From the NCBI GenBank assembly GCA_902826255.1, contig CADEEC010000021.1:1-33784 (forward strand): DNA of 33,784 nucleotides. Reading direction: 5' to 3'. How positions within the stretch are numbered: position 1 is the stretch's first letter; the number at the start of each line of letters is the position of its first letter. Origin of the DNA: an uncultured Hyphomicrobiales bacterium (GTDB taxonomy: Bacteria > Pseudomonadota > Alphaproteobacteria > Rhizobiales > Hyphomicrobiaceae). A program made the translations under genes and the position numbers. Positions 18,849-26,276 of this stretch are shown here, one piece after another. The notes beneath the pieces were generated by a model. That model was not told where the DNA came from, searched no databases, and saw only the letters and a list, made by a program, of their open reading frames with translations.

Positions 18849-19499
18849 CTAGTCCGTAGCGATACCGGTAATGCGGATGCCGGCGCCGTCGACCTTGTAG
18901 TTGCGATTGATGCCGATGAGGACCGAAGTCAGCGCCTCGGCCGCAACGGAGTTGGCAAGTGGCCCTGCGTGCACACCGCGCAGGCCGGCGGCCTTGGCGA
19001 GGTCCGCCACGATGGCGCGATCCTTGGGCTCGTCGCCGAAGATGAGGACGTCGCAGTCGATGTCGATGTCCTGCTGCAGCTTGTGGCCGGCGACGTTGTG
19101 GAAGGCGGACACGAGGCGCACGCCGTCGCCGAGGCGGCGCTGGGCGGCCAGGGCTGCGGAGGTCTCGGCAGGGAGCTGCACGCGCGCCACCTTGGGCGGG
19201 ACGAGCGGCACCGTGGTGTCGACGACCAGCTTGCCCGCGATGTGCGGCTTGATCTCGTCTATGATTTGCGCGTGGGTGGCCCACGGCACGGTCAGGATGA
19301 CGATTTCGGCAGATTTCGCGGCATCTGCGTTGGAGGCGCCGGTGGCGCCCGGAAACGCGCGGGCCGCCTCGGCGGCCTTGGCTGCGTCGCGCGAGCCGAT
19401 CACGACGGGAAATCCCGCTTTCGCCCAGCGCCCTGCGAGGCCGGAGCCGAGCGTGCCGGTACCGCCGATGACGGCCAGTGTGGGCTTGCTGCTGCTCAC
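18849..19499 (-). CDS. npdG: NADPH:F420 oxidoreductase (NpdG/Fno type)
   Basis: 216-residue Rossmann protein. VIGGTGTLGSGLAGRWAKAG at residues 9-28 and the following VIGSRD (NADP specificity) are typical of the F420-dependent NADP reductases NpdG and Fno; the centre holds the family stretch VDTTVPL and SAFHNVAGHKLQ. It moves hydride between NADPH and F420 and so supplies F420H2 to the LLM oxidoreductase. In actinobacterial picrate degradation NpdG plays exactly this role for the F420 hydride transferases NpdC and NpdI. GTG start, overlapping the pxpA stop (GTGA), so it is translated with pxpA. Confidence 0.92.
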   Translation of the reverse strand: MSSSKPTLAVIGGTGTLGSGLAGRWAKAGFPVVIGSRDAAKAAEAARAFPGATGASNADAAKSAEIVILTVPWATHAQIIDEIKPHIAGKLVVDTTVPLVPPKVARVQLPAETSAALAAQRRLGDGVRLVSAFHNVAGHKLQQDIDIDCDVLIFGDEPKDRAIVADLAKAAGLRGVHAGPLANSVAAEALTSVLIGINRNYKVDGAGIRITGIATD

Positions 19500-20272
19500 G
19501 ACAGCTTCATCTCCGTCAACGGGACGTTCTTGATGCCGGCGGCGGCTAGCCCGTCAGCGATGGCGCGGGCGACGGCAACGCCGGTGGCTTCGTCACCGTG
19601 GACGCACAGGGTGTGTACGTCGATTTTGATCTTCTTACCACTGCGCGAGATGATCTCGCCGTCGCCGGCCATGCGCACGGCCTGCTCGGCAGCCGCCTTG
19701 GGGTCCTTCAGGACGACGCCCGGGTTGACACGCGAGGAAAGATTGCCGTCATCGTCGTAGAGGCGGTCCGGGAAGCTTTCGCGCGCGAGCGGCAGGCCGA
19801 GCCTCACGGCGGCCTTCTCCATCTCCGAGCCGTACAAGGCGACATAGATGATTTTTGGATCGACCGTCTTGATGGCGCGGCCGATGGCCATGGCATAGCC
19901 CTCGTCCTCGGCGGACATGTTGTTCAGGGCGCCGTGCGGCTTGAGGTGCGTGACCTTGAGGCCGGCGTAGCTCGCCATGGCCTGCAGGGCGCCGATCTGG
20001 TAGGCGACCATGTACTCAAGGTCGACCGGCCGCATCTGGATGCGGCGGCGACCGAAGCCCCACAAATCGTTGAAGCCGGGATGCACGCCGACGCTGACGC
20101 CCTCCTGCTTCGCCAGCATGCAGAGCCGGTGCATGCTGTTGGGATCTCCGGCATGGAACCCACAGGCGACGCTGGCGGATTTGATGATCTTCATGAGCTC
20201 GGCATCATTGCCGATGTTATAAGCGCCCCACCCTTCGGCGATGTCGGCATTGAGATTGATGGTTTTGCTCAT
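19496..20272 (-). CDS. pxpA: 5-oxoprolinase subunit A (LamB/YcsF family)
   Basis: 258-residue LamB/YcsF protein; LNADIAEGWG, ACGFHAGDP, GVHPGFNDLWGFGRR and LKPHGALNN are all conserved family blocks. With PxpB and PxpC it forms the bacterial ATP-dependent 5-oxoprolinase, which opens the lactam of pyroglutamate. Here pxpA is separated from pxpBC: it reads in the opposite direction across a 69-base gap and heads the F420 operon. That location suggests that the complex works on a lactam intermediate of the F420 pathway, not only on metabolic 5-oxoproline. AGGA lies about eight bases before the ATG. The operator at 20308 lies between the divergent genes. Confidence 0.92.
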   Translation of the reverse strand: MSKTINLNADIAEGWGAYNIGNDAELMKIIKSASVACGFHAGDPNSMHRLCMLAKQEGVSVGVHPGFNDLWGFGRRRIQMRPVDLEYMVAYQIGALQAMASYAGLKVTHLKPHGALNNMSAEDEGYAMAIGRAIKTVDPKIIYVALYGSEMEKAAVRLGLPLARESFPDRLYDDDGNLSSRVNPGVVLKDPKAAAEQAVRMAGDGEIISRSGKKIKIDVHTLCVHGDEATGVAVARAIADGLAAAGIKNVPLTEMKLS

Positions 20273-20307
20273 TGCAATCCTACGCTCCGGCTGATCAGAC
20301 CTATATG

Positions 20308-20323
20308 GTACTATTTATAGGAA
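20308..20323. promoter_or_regulatory. Predicted shared operator, copy 3 (divergent pxpA / pxpB promoter)
   Basis: GTACTA-TTTA-TAGGAA, the least symmetrical of the four related 16-bp sites. It is centred in the 69-base gap between pxpA (minus) and pxpB (plus) and could control both directions. It is flanked by an outer inverted repeat TATGGT (20304-20309) and ACCATA (20325-20330). Confidence 0.6.
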
Positions 20324-20341
20324 GACCATACAATCTCGCCT

Positions 20342-21106
20342 ATGGCCGACACCATGACCGAAAAAAGACGGGATGCACAAGCGCCGCGCTTCCTGGCCTG
20401 CGGCGATACGGCTTTGTGCATCGAATTCGGGGATCAGATCGATCGTGAGGTCAGCGCGCGGGTGCTGGCCCTGGCCGATCGGATACAGGCTGCCGGAATC
20501 GCCGGTGTCGTGGAGCTGGTGCCCACTTTCCGGTCACTGCTCGTGCATTACGATCCGTCCGTGGGCAGTCAGTCCGACCTCAGGGCGGCACTCGCGCCCC
20601 TGGTCGTCGACCTGGGTGCGGCGCAGGGTGCGAGCCGGAGGTGGAGGCTGCCGGCCTGCTACGACACCAGCGTCGCGCCCGATCTGGACGAGGTGGCTTC
20701 GCGCACGGGGCTGTCAGTGCAGCAGGTGATCGAGCGGCACAGTGCGGTGACTTATCACGTCTATATGCTGGGCTTTCTGCCCGGCTATCCCTATCTCGGC
20801 GACTTGCCGCCGGAGCTCGCTTTACCGCGCCGCGAGAACCCGCGCACGCGCGTGCCGCCGGGCTCGATCGCTATCGCAACCACGATGACCGCGGTTTATC
20901 CGCTCGAATCTCCCGGCGGCTGGCACCTCATCGGCCGGACGCCGGTGGCGCTATGGGATGTGCGGCGCGACCCGCCGGTGCTGCTCAGCGCCGGAGACAA
21001 GATCGAGTTCTCGCCGATCTCTGTGCGGGAATACGAGGAAATGGCGGCAAGAGCGGTAGCGGGTACGCTAACGATTGCCCCGGAAGGCCAAGGGGTGGTG
21101 TCGTAG
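20342..21106 (+). CDS. pxpB: 5-oxoprolinase subunit B (KipI/PxpB family)
   Basis: 254-residue KipI-like protein. GFLPGYPYLGDLP, PRRENPRTRVPPGSIAIA and YPLESPGGWHLIGRTP in the second half are the hallmark of allophanate-hydrolase subunit 1/PxpB. The N-terminal part (about 15-80, GDTALCIEFGDQI) is also conserved. The first 10-12 residues are extra; an ATG at 20354 would give a more usual length, and neither start has a good ribosome-binding site. Stop and the pxpC start are directly adjacent (TAG ATG). Confidence 0.9.
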   Translation: MADTMTEKRRDAQAPRFLACGDTALCIEFGDQIDREVSARVLALADRIQAAGIAGVVELVPTFRSLLVHYDPSVGSQSDLRAALAPLVVDLGAAQGASRRWRLPACYDTSVAPDLDEVASRTGLSVQQVIERHSAVTYHVYMLGFLPGYPYLGDLPPELALPRRENPRTRVPPGSIAIATTMTAVYPLESPGGWHLIGRTPVALWDVRRDPPVLLSAGDKIEFSPISVREYEEMAARAVAGTLTIAPEGQGVVS

Positions 21107-22165
21107 ATGCCGGCGCTCAAGGTCATCTCTCCCGGGCTGATGACGACGTTGCAGGATCTCGGCCGGCGCGGCTACCAGCGGCTGGGGATTCCCGTCTCAG
21201 GTGCCCTCGACGAGATCAGCCTGCGTGCAGCCAATCTGATCGCCGGCAACCCGGCAGCAATCGGCGCACTGGAGATCGCCTACCAGGGCCCGACCCTGGA
21301 GGTGGAAGCAGAGAGCGTGCGCGTCGCCTATGCCGGCGGGGGGGCGGCCGTGGAGGTCTTGTCGAGCGCCGGAGCCGCGGAAGCGAGGCGCCTGCCGCCG
21401 TTGCAAAGCGTGCGCCTGACGAAGGGACAGGTCGTCCGCATCGGTGCGCTGTCGGGGAGCCCGATCGGCTATCTCGCCGTAGAGGGCGGGTTCGATGTAC
21501 CGTTGGCGCTCGGCAGCCAATCGACCTACATGCGCGGCGGTCTTGGCGGATTTGCCGGCCGGGCCTTGCGATCCGGCGACCTTCTTGGCCTCAAGCGGCC
21601 GCAGGCCGACGCCCGTGATGAGCGCATGCTGGCCTCCGTCGACCTGACGCCCCCGAAGCGCATCCGGGTCGTGTTCGGGCCGCAGGACGACTATTTCACC
21701 GCCAAGGGGAAGCATACGCTCGGCGAGAGCGAATACACGGTGACGCCCGCTTCCGACCGCATGGGCATGCGGCTCGATGGGCCACCCTTGGAGCACGCCA
21801 AGGGCTATAACATCGTCTCGGACGGGATATCGCCGGGCTCCATACAAGTGCCCGGAAACGGCGTGCCGATCGTGCTGCTGGCGGACCGGCAGACGACCGG
21901 CGGCTACCCCAAGATCGCCACCGTTATCTCTGCCGACATGCCGGCGTTGGGCCGCCTCGCGCCGGGGGCTAAGGTTGCGTTCGAAGCTGTGGACATCGCC
22001 GCCGCCGAGGCCGCCCACCGGCAGTTCCGGGACGGGCTCGAGCGGATGGCGAAAAGCGTCGCGTCCGTGCGCCCGGCGGCGGCTGTCGACGAAAGCAAGC
22101 TGCTAGGGTCGAACCTGGTCAGCGGAGTGGTGAGTGCCTGGAACTGGCAAGAAGTGGATGTCTGA
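21107..22165 (+). CDS. pxpC: 5-oxoprolinase subunit C (KipA/PxpC family, biotin-dependent carboxyltransferase-like fold)
   Basis: 352-residue allophanate-hydrolase subunit 2/KipA-like protein. ISPGLMTTLQDLGRRGYQRLGIPVSGALDEISLRAANLI at the N-terminus, VFGPQDDYF in the middle and DGISPGSIQVPGNGVPIVLLADRQTTGGYPKIA in the second half are family blocks. It is the catalytic partner of PxpB in opening lactams with ATP. The protein is of normal length and all blocks are intact. It ends 72 bases before the GntR regulator on the same strand, so the two may be cotranscribed. Confidence 0.92.
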   Translation: MPALKVISPGLMTTLQDLGRRGYQRLGIPVSGALDEISLRAANLIAGNPAAIGALEIAYQGPTLEVEAESVRVAYAGGGAAVEVLSSAGAAEARRLPPLQSVRLTKGQVVRIGALSGSPIGYLAVEGGFDVPLALGSQSTYMRGGLGGFAGRALRSGDLLGLKRPQADARDERMLASVDLTPPKRIRVVFGPQDDYFTAKGKHTLGESEYTVTPASDRMGMRLDGPPLEHAKGYNIVSDGISPGSIQVPGNGVPIVLLADRQTTGGYPKIATVISADMPALGRLAPGAKVAFEAVDIAAAEAAHRQFRDGLERMAKSVASVRPAAAVDESKLLGSNLVSGVVSAWNWQEVDV

Positions 22166-22237
22166 TGATCGGGCACTTCTGCTTGACCAATAGGCACATC
22201 TGCGGGTTACAACGCGGGCCACATACCGGGGAACGGA

Positions 22238-23008
22238 ATGGGTAAGGACCGCCGCATGGCCAGCAGTGCACGCAAGGCGACAGCCTTCCAGACAGCAGAC
22301 AGCCGGGTGCCGCGATACCTTCAGGTGGCGTCCGTGCTGCGGCGGCGCATCCGCGACGCACAATGGGCCGTGGGCGACAGGATCGCCACGCTCGAGGAGC
22401 TGGAGAAGGAATTCAACGTGGCGCGCGTGACGGTGCGCCAGGCCATCGAGCTTTTGCAGAGCGAAGGGCTTGTGAAATCCTACCAGGGCCGCGGCACGTT
22501 CGTGACGAAGACGGTCGAAAGCGACCGCTGGATGCAACTCGCCACCGACTGGGAAAGCCTGATCGCGCCGATCCGCGATCACGTTCCGCAGGTGCTGCCG
22601 TCGGAGCCACGCCCTGTGCCGCGCCTCGAGGAGGATGACGGTACCCCGGCACCGGCCTACGTGTTCCTGCGCAGCATCCAGAAGCGTGCGGGCAAGCCCT
22701 ACGCCTATGCCCGCGTGCACATCGCCAAGCATCTCTATGCCAAGGCGTCGAAGCAGTTCTCCTCGCGTGTCGCGCTGGCTGTCCTCTCCGAGATAAAGGG
22801 CGCCGCGATCGCGCGCGCGCACCAGACCGTGGTGGTCGGCGCCGCCGACATCGAGGCCGCGCGGCATCTCGGCATTTCCCTGAATTCTCCGACGGCCGAG
22901 GCGCGGTGCGTCGTCAGCGACAAGGACGGCATGGTGCTCTATATCGGCGAGATCACCTATCCGGGCGATTACGTGCGCCTCAACATCGAGCTGATCGCGC
23001 AAGACTGA
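22238..23008 (+). CDS. GntR-family regulator with UTRA domain (HutC subfamily)
   Basis: 256 residues: winged helix-turn-helix of GntR type at about 22-90 (LRRRIRDAQWAVGDRI, EFNVARVTVRQAIELLQSEGL, YQGRGTFV), then a UTRA effector-binding domain to the end. HutC-type members are usually repressors released by a pathway metabolite. The gene lies inside the catabolic cluster, between pxpC and the molybdenum hydroxylase, and four related palindromes stand before the cluster's transcription units, so it is the best candidate to bind them. No such palindrome is seen directly before this gene. The start could also be ATG 22256, with AAGGA upstream. Confidence 0.88.
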   Translation: MGKDRRMASSARKATAFQTADSRVPRYLQVASVLRRRIRDAQWAVGDRIATLEELEKEFNVARVTVRQAIELLQSEGLVKSYQGRGTFVTKTVESDRWMQLATDWESLIAPIRDHVPQVLPSEPRPVPRLEEDDGTPAPAYVFLRSIQKRAGKPYAYARVHIAKHLYAKASKQFSSRVALAVLSEIKGAAIARAHQTVVVGAADIEAARHLGISLNSPTAEARCVVSDKDGMVLYIGEITYPGDYVRLNIELIAQD

Positions 23009-23087
23009 AACGGCTTGCCTGCGCGCAAACGGCAAGCTGTCCACAACGGCTGTGCGCGCGGAGGGCTGGACGATCCCCGGATAACTT

Positions 23088-23103
23088 GTTCTAAATGTAG
23101 GAC
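23088..23103. promoter_or_regulatory. Predicted shared operator, copy 4 (molybdenum hydroxylase operon)
   Basis: GTTCTA-AATG-TAGGAC, 21 bases upstream of the GTG start of the large-subunit gene. Same half-site and 4-base spacer as the sites at 9523, 13959 and 20308. Its closeness to the start codon fits repression at the promoter. Confidence 0.68.
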
Positions 23104-23124
23104 CACTTCGCGGGGGCCTCACAG

Positions 23125-25470
23125 GTGACAGGGCAGGGCATCGGCGCGCGGCTGCTGCGCAAGGAAGACGAGCGCTACATGCGCGGCCGCGGCCAGTATG
23201 TGGGCGATATCCGCCTTCCGGGCATGCAGGAGGTGGCGTTCCTGCGCAGCCCGTTGGCACATGCGCGCATCAAAGCCATCCACATTCCCGATCGCATTCG
23301 CGACCGCGTGTTCATTGCCGCCGATCTGGACGGTGTGGCAGCGATCCGCGCGGATACGGCGCTTCCCGGCTTTAAGTCGTCGGTGCAACCGGTGCTCGCC
23401 ACCGACAAGGTGCGCTACGTCGGCGAGACGGTTGCCATGTGCATCGCGCCGACGCGCGCGGAGGCCGAGGACCTGGCCGCCGAGATCGACGTCGAATTCG
23501 ACGCCTTGCCGGCCCTGCACGACATGCTGGCTGCGCGCAACGCAGGCGCTGCGCTGGTGCATGAGCACTGGGGCGACAACCTGTTTCTCCCCACCAGCAC
23601 GGATGTGGACTTCGAAGCCGTAAAGGCGAAGGCGGCGTTCTCCGTGACGCGCGAGCTCAGGACCGCGCGGCAGGCGATGTGCCCGCTGGAGGGCCGCGGC
23701 GTCATCGCCGAGTGGAACTCGCGGCTCGAGCAGCTCGTCGTCACCAGCTCCACACAGCAGCCGCACATCGTGCGATCGGGGCTCGCCGAATGCCTCGCCA
23801 TCGACGAGGGCAGCATCCGCGTGGTGGCGCCCGATGTTGGCGGCGGCTTCGGCTACAAGGGCATCCTGCTGCCCGAGGAGGTCGCGTTGGCGTGGGCGAC
23901 GCGCAAGCTCGGCGTTCCGCTGCGCTGGCTGGAGGATCGGCGCGAGAACCTGATCGCCGGCGCCGACTGCCGCGAGCATCACTACATCCTCACGGCCTAT
24001 GCGGATCGCGACGGCCGCCTGCTGGGGCTCGACTGCGAGGCGACCGTGGATTCCGGCGCCTACTCTGCCTATCCGTTCTCGGCCTGCCTGGAGGCGGGGC
24101 AGATCGGCTCGATCCTGCCGGGTCTCTACGATTTCCCACATTACCGCTGCCGCACCTATTCAGTCGCCACCAACAAGCCGCCAATTCTGCCCTATCGCGG
24201 CGTGGCGCGTACCGGCGTGTGCTTTGCGTTGGAGGTGACGCTCGACGCGCTGGCGCGCGAGGTCGGCATCGAGCCGAACGCGCTGCGGTTCAACAGCCTC
24301 GTGCAGCCCGAGCAGATGCCGTTCGACAACATCGCCAAGCGCCATTTCGATTCCGGCAACTACCCCGACGCGCTGCGCCAGGCGGTCGAAGCCATCGGCT
24401 TCGACAAGGTGCGTGACCGCCAGACGCAGGGCGAGGCTGACGGGCGCCGCATCGGCATCGGCTTCTCGATGTACGCCGAGCAGGCAGGCCACGGCACCAG
24501 CGTCTACGCGGCCTGGGGCATTCCGTTCGTGCCGGGCTACGAGCAGTGCCAGGCGCGCTTCACGCCCGACGGCGGGTTGGAACTGCGCATCGGCGCGCAC
24601 AGTCACGGCCAGGGGCTGGAGACGACGCTGTCGCAGGTCGCGCATTCGATCCTGGGCGTGCCGCACGAGCGCATCAAGGTCGTGCACGGCGACACCGCCG
24701 AGACACCCTATTCGACAGGCACCTGGGGTTCGCGCTGCATGATCATGTCGGGCGGCGCGGTGGCGACTGCGTGCGAGGAACTGGGCGAGCGCGTGCTCGC
24801 GATCGGGGCGAAGCTGCTGCAGGCGCGGCGCGAGGATGTGCGCATCGAGGGCGCCGATGTGGTCAGCCCTTCGGGTAAGGTGGCGGTCGCGGAAGTGGCA
24901 CGCACCTGGTACCGGCGCCCGCAGGACCTGCCGCCCGATGTCAATCCGGGCGGGCTGGAACTGACCGCGGGCTACAAGGCCAAGCGCGACACGGGCACGT
25001 TCAGCTATGCCGCGCATGCGGCCGTGGTGGCGGTGGAGCCGGACACGGGTGAGGTCGAGATTCTCGACTACGTGGTGGTCGAGGACGGCGGTGTGCTCGT
25101 CAATCCGATGATCGTGGACGGCCAGATCATCGGCGGCTGCGCGCAGGGCATCGGCACGGCGCTGTACGAGGAGATGCCCTACGACGCGCAGGGCCAGCCG
25201 CTCGCCTCCACGCTGTCCGACTACATGCTGCCGGGGCCGACGGAGGTGCCCGAAATCCGCATCCTGCATACGGAAACGCCGTCGCCGTACACGCGCTTCG
25301 GGCAGAAAGGCATCGGCGAGGGGGGTGCGATTGCGCCGCCTGCCGCCATCACCAACGCCATCAACGACGCGCTTAAGGATATCGGCGCCGAGCTCGTTGT
25401 TTCGCCGATTTCGCCGCGGCGGATCGCGGAAGCCATTGCGCGCGCCAAGCCCAAAGCGGCGGCAGCATGA
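23125..25470 (+). CDS. Xanthine dehydrogenase-family molybdopterin-binding large subunit
   Basis: 781-residue molybdenum hydroxylase large subunit. GIGARLLRKEDERYMRGRGQY at the N-terminus, VGGGFGYKG (about 241-249), PYRGVARTG (from P356) and GQKGIGEGGAIAPP with the likely catalytic base E732 are visible. The AYXCSFR active-site loop of true (form I) CO dehydrogenase is absent; PYRGVAR stands in its place, so this is a hydroxylase of an organic substrate, probably a C-H next to nitrogen or a carbonyl. GTG start with GGGGG upstream. It overlaps the FAD-subunit gene (ATGA). Family sure; substrate unknown. Confidence 0.92.
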   Translation: MTGQGIGARLLRKEDERYMRGRGQYVGDIRLPGMQEVAFLRSPLAHARIKAIHIPDRIRDRVFIAADLDGVAAIRADTALPGFKSSVQPVLATDKVRYVGETVAMCIAPTRAEAEDLAAEIDVEFDALPALHDMLAARNAGAALVHEHWGDNLFLPTSTDVDFEAVKAKAAFSVTRELRTARQAMCPLEGRGVIAEWNSRLEQLVVTSSTQQPHIVRSGLAECLAIDEGSIRVVAPDVGGGFGYKGILLPEEVALAWATRKLGVPLRWLEDRRENLIAGADCREHHYILTAYADRDGRLLGLDCEATVDSGAYSAYPFSACLEAGQIGSILPGLYDFPHYRCRTYSVATNKPPILPYRGVARTGVCFALEVTLDALAREVGIEPNALRFNSLVQPEQMPFDNIAKRHFDSGNYPDALRQAVEAIGFDKVRDRQTQGEADGRRIGIGFSMYAEQAGHGTSVYAAWGIPFVPGYEQCQARFTPDGGLELRIGAHSHGQGLETTLSQVAHSILGVPHERIKVVHGDTAETPYSTGTWGSRCMIMSGGAVATACEELGERVLAIGAKLLQARREDVRIEGADVVSPSGKVAVAEVARTWYRRPQDLPPDVNPGGLELTAGYKAKRDTGTFSYAAHAAVVAVEPDTGEVEILDYVVVEDGGVLVNPMIVDGQIIGGCAQGIGTALYEEMPYDAQGQPLASTLSDYMLPGPTEVPEIRILHTETPSPYTRFGQKGIGEGGAIAPPAAITNAINDALKDIGAELVVSPISPRRIAEAIARAKPKAAAA

Positions 25471-26276
25471 AACCGGCACCCTTCGCTTACGAACGGCCGG
25501 CAACCTTGAGCGAGGCCGTGCGCATCCTGGCGGACGTGCCGGGCGCGAAAGTCCTGGCCGGCGGACAAACGCTGGGGCCGATGTTGAATCTGCGGCTCGC
25601 GCAGCCGGAGATGATCGTCGATATCGGCCGCATCCCGGAGCTCGCGGAAGTCACGGAAACCGCCGGCGCGATCAGCATTGGCGCGACCGTAACGCATGCC
25701 GCGATCGAGGACGGCCGCGTGAGCGATCCGGCCGGCGGATTTCTCAGGCGCGTCGCGAAGGGGATTGCCTATCGCGCGGTCAGGACGCGCGGCACCATCG
25801 GCGGCAGTCTCGCGCATGCCGATCCGGCGGCCGATTGGCTCTCGGCCTTGACGGCGCTTGGCGCCGAGGTGGTGCTCTCGGGATCGCACGGATCGCGCAC
25901 CGTGGTGCTGGCGGAGTTCGCGCGCGGCGCCATGCAGGCGGATATTGCTGCGGATGAGATCGTCGTGGCTGTGCGCGTGCCGAAATTCTCGCGGGCTTCG
26001 CGATTTGCCTATCACAAGATTTGCCGCAAGACGGGCGAGTTCGCGGAGGCGATCGGCGTCGCCGTGGACGATCCCGAGCGCGGCGTCCGCCGCCTCGTCG
26101 CGGGCGCGACGGAGGGGCGGCCGATTGTCTTGAACCTGGAGCGCGACCTCATATCCCTGAGCGTGGCGGCGCTGGAGGAAGCCTTGTCGGCGTCGGGATA
26201 TGTCGCGGACGCCTACGTCTTGAAATTACATGCGGTTGCGCTGCACCGCGCCTGCCAGGAAGCATCGGCGTTATGA
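25467..26276 (+). CDS. Xanthine dehydrogenase-family FAD-binding medium subunit (CoxM-like)
   Basis: 269-residue FAD-binding subunit. AGGQTLGPMLNLRLAQP at 31-47 and TIGGSLAHADPAADW at 110-124 are the two FAD-binding motifs of CoxM/molybdopterin-dehydrogenase FAD subunits; a CO_deh_flav_C domain follows to the end. It passes electrons from the iron-sulfur subunit to an acceptor. Its ATG overlaps the large-subunit stop and its stop overlaps the next start, so the three subunits are made together in the order L-M-S. Confidence 0.92.
   Translation: MKPAPFAYERPATLSEAVRILADVPGAKVLAGGQTLGPMLNLRLAQPEMIVDIGRIPELAEVTETAGAISIGATVTHAAIEDGRVSDPAGGFLRRVAKGIAYRAVRTRGTIGGSLAHADPAADWLSALTALGAEVVLSGSHGSRTVVLAEFARGAMQADIAADEIVVAVRVPKFSRASRFAYHKICRKTGEFAEAIGVAVDDPERGVRRLVAGATEGRPIVLNLERDLISLSVAALEEALSASGYVADAYVLKLHAVALHRACQEASAL

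Noticed and set aside
20342-22165. Urea amidolyase or allophanate hydrolase
   Set aside because: The KipI/KipA families were once named so, but there is no urea carboxylase biotin domain or amidase domain, and a LamB/YcsF gene lies adjacent, which fits PxpABC.
22166-22237. Copy of the shared operator in front of the GntR gene
   Set aside because: The gap was read for GTTCYA-N4-TRGAAC and only a poor partial match (TGACCAATAGG) with wrong spacing was found.
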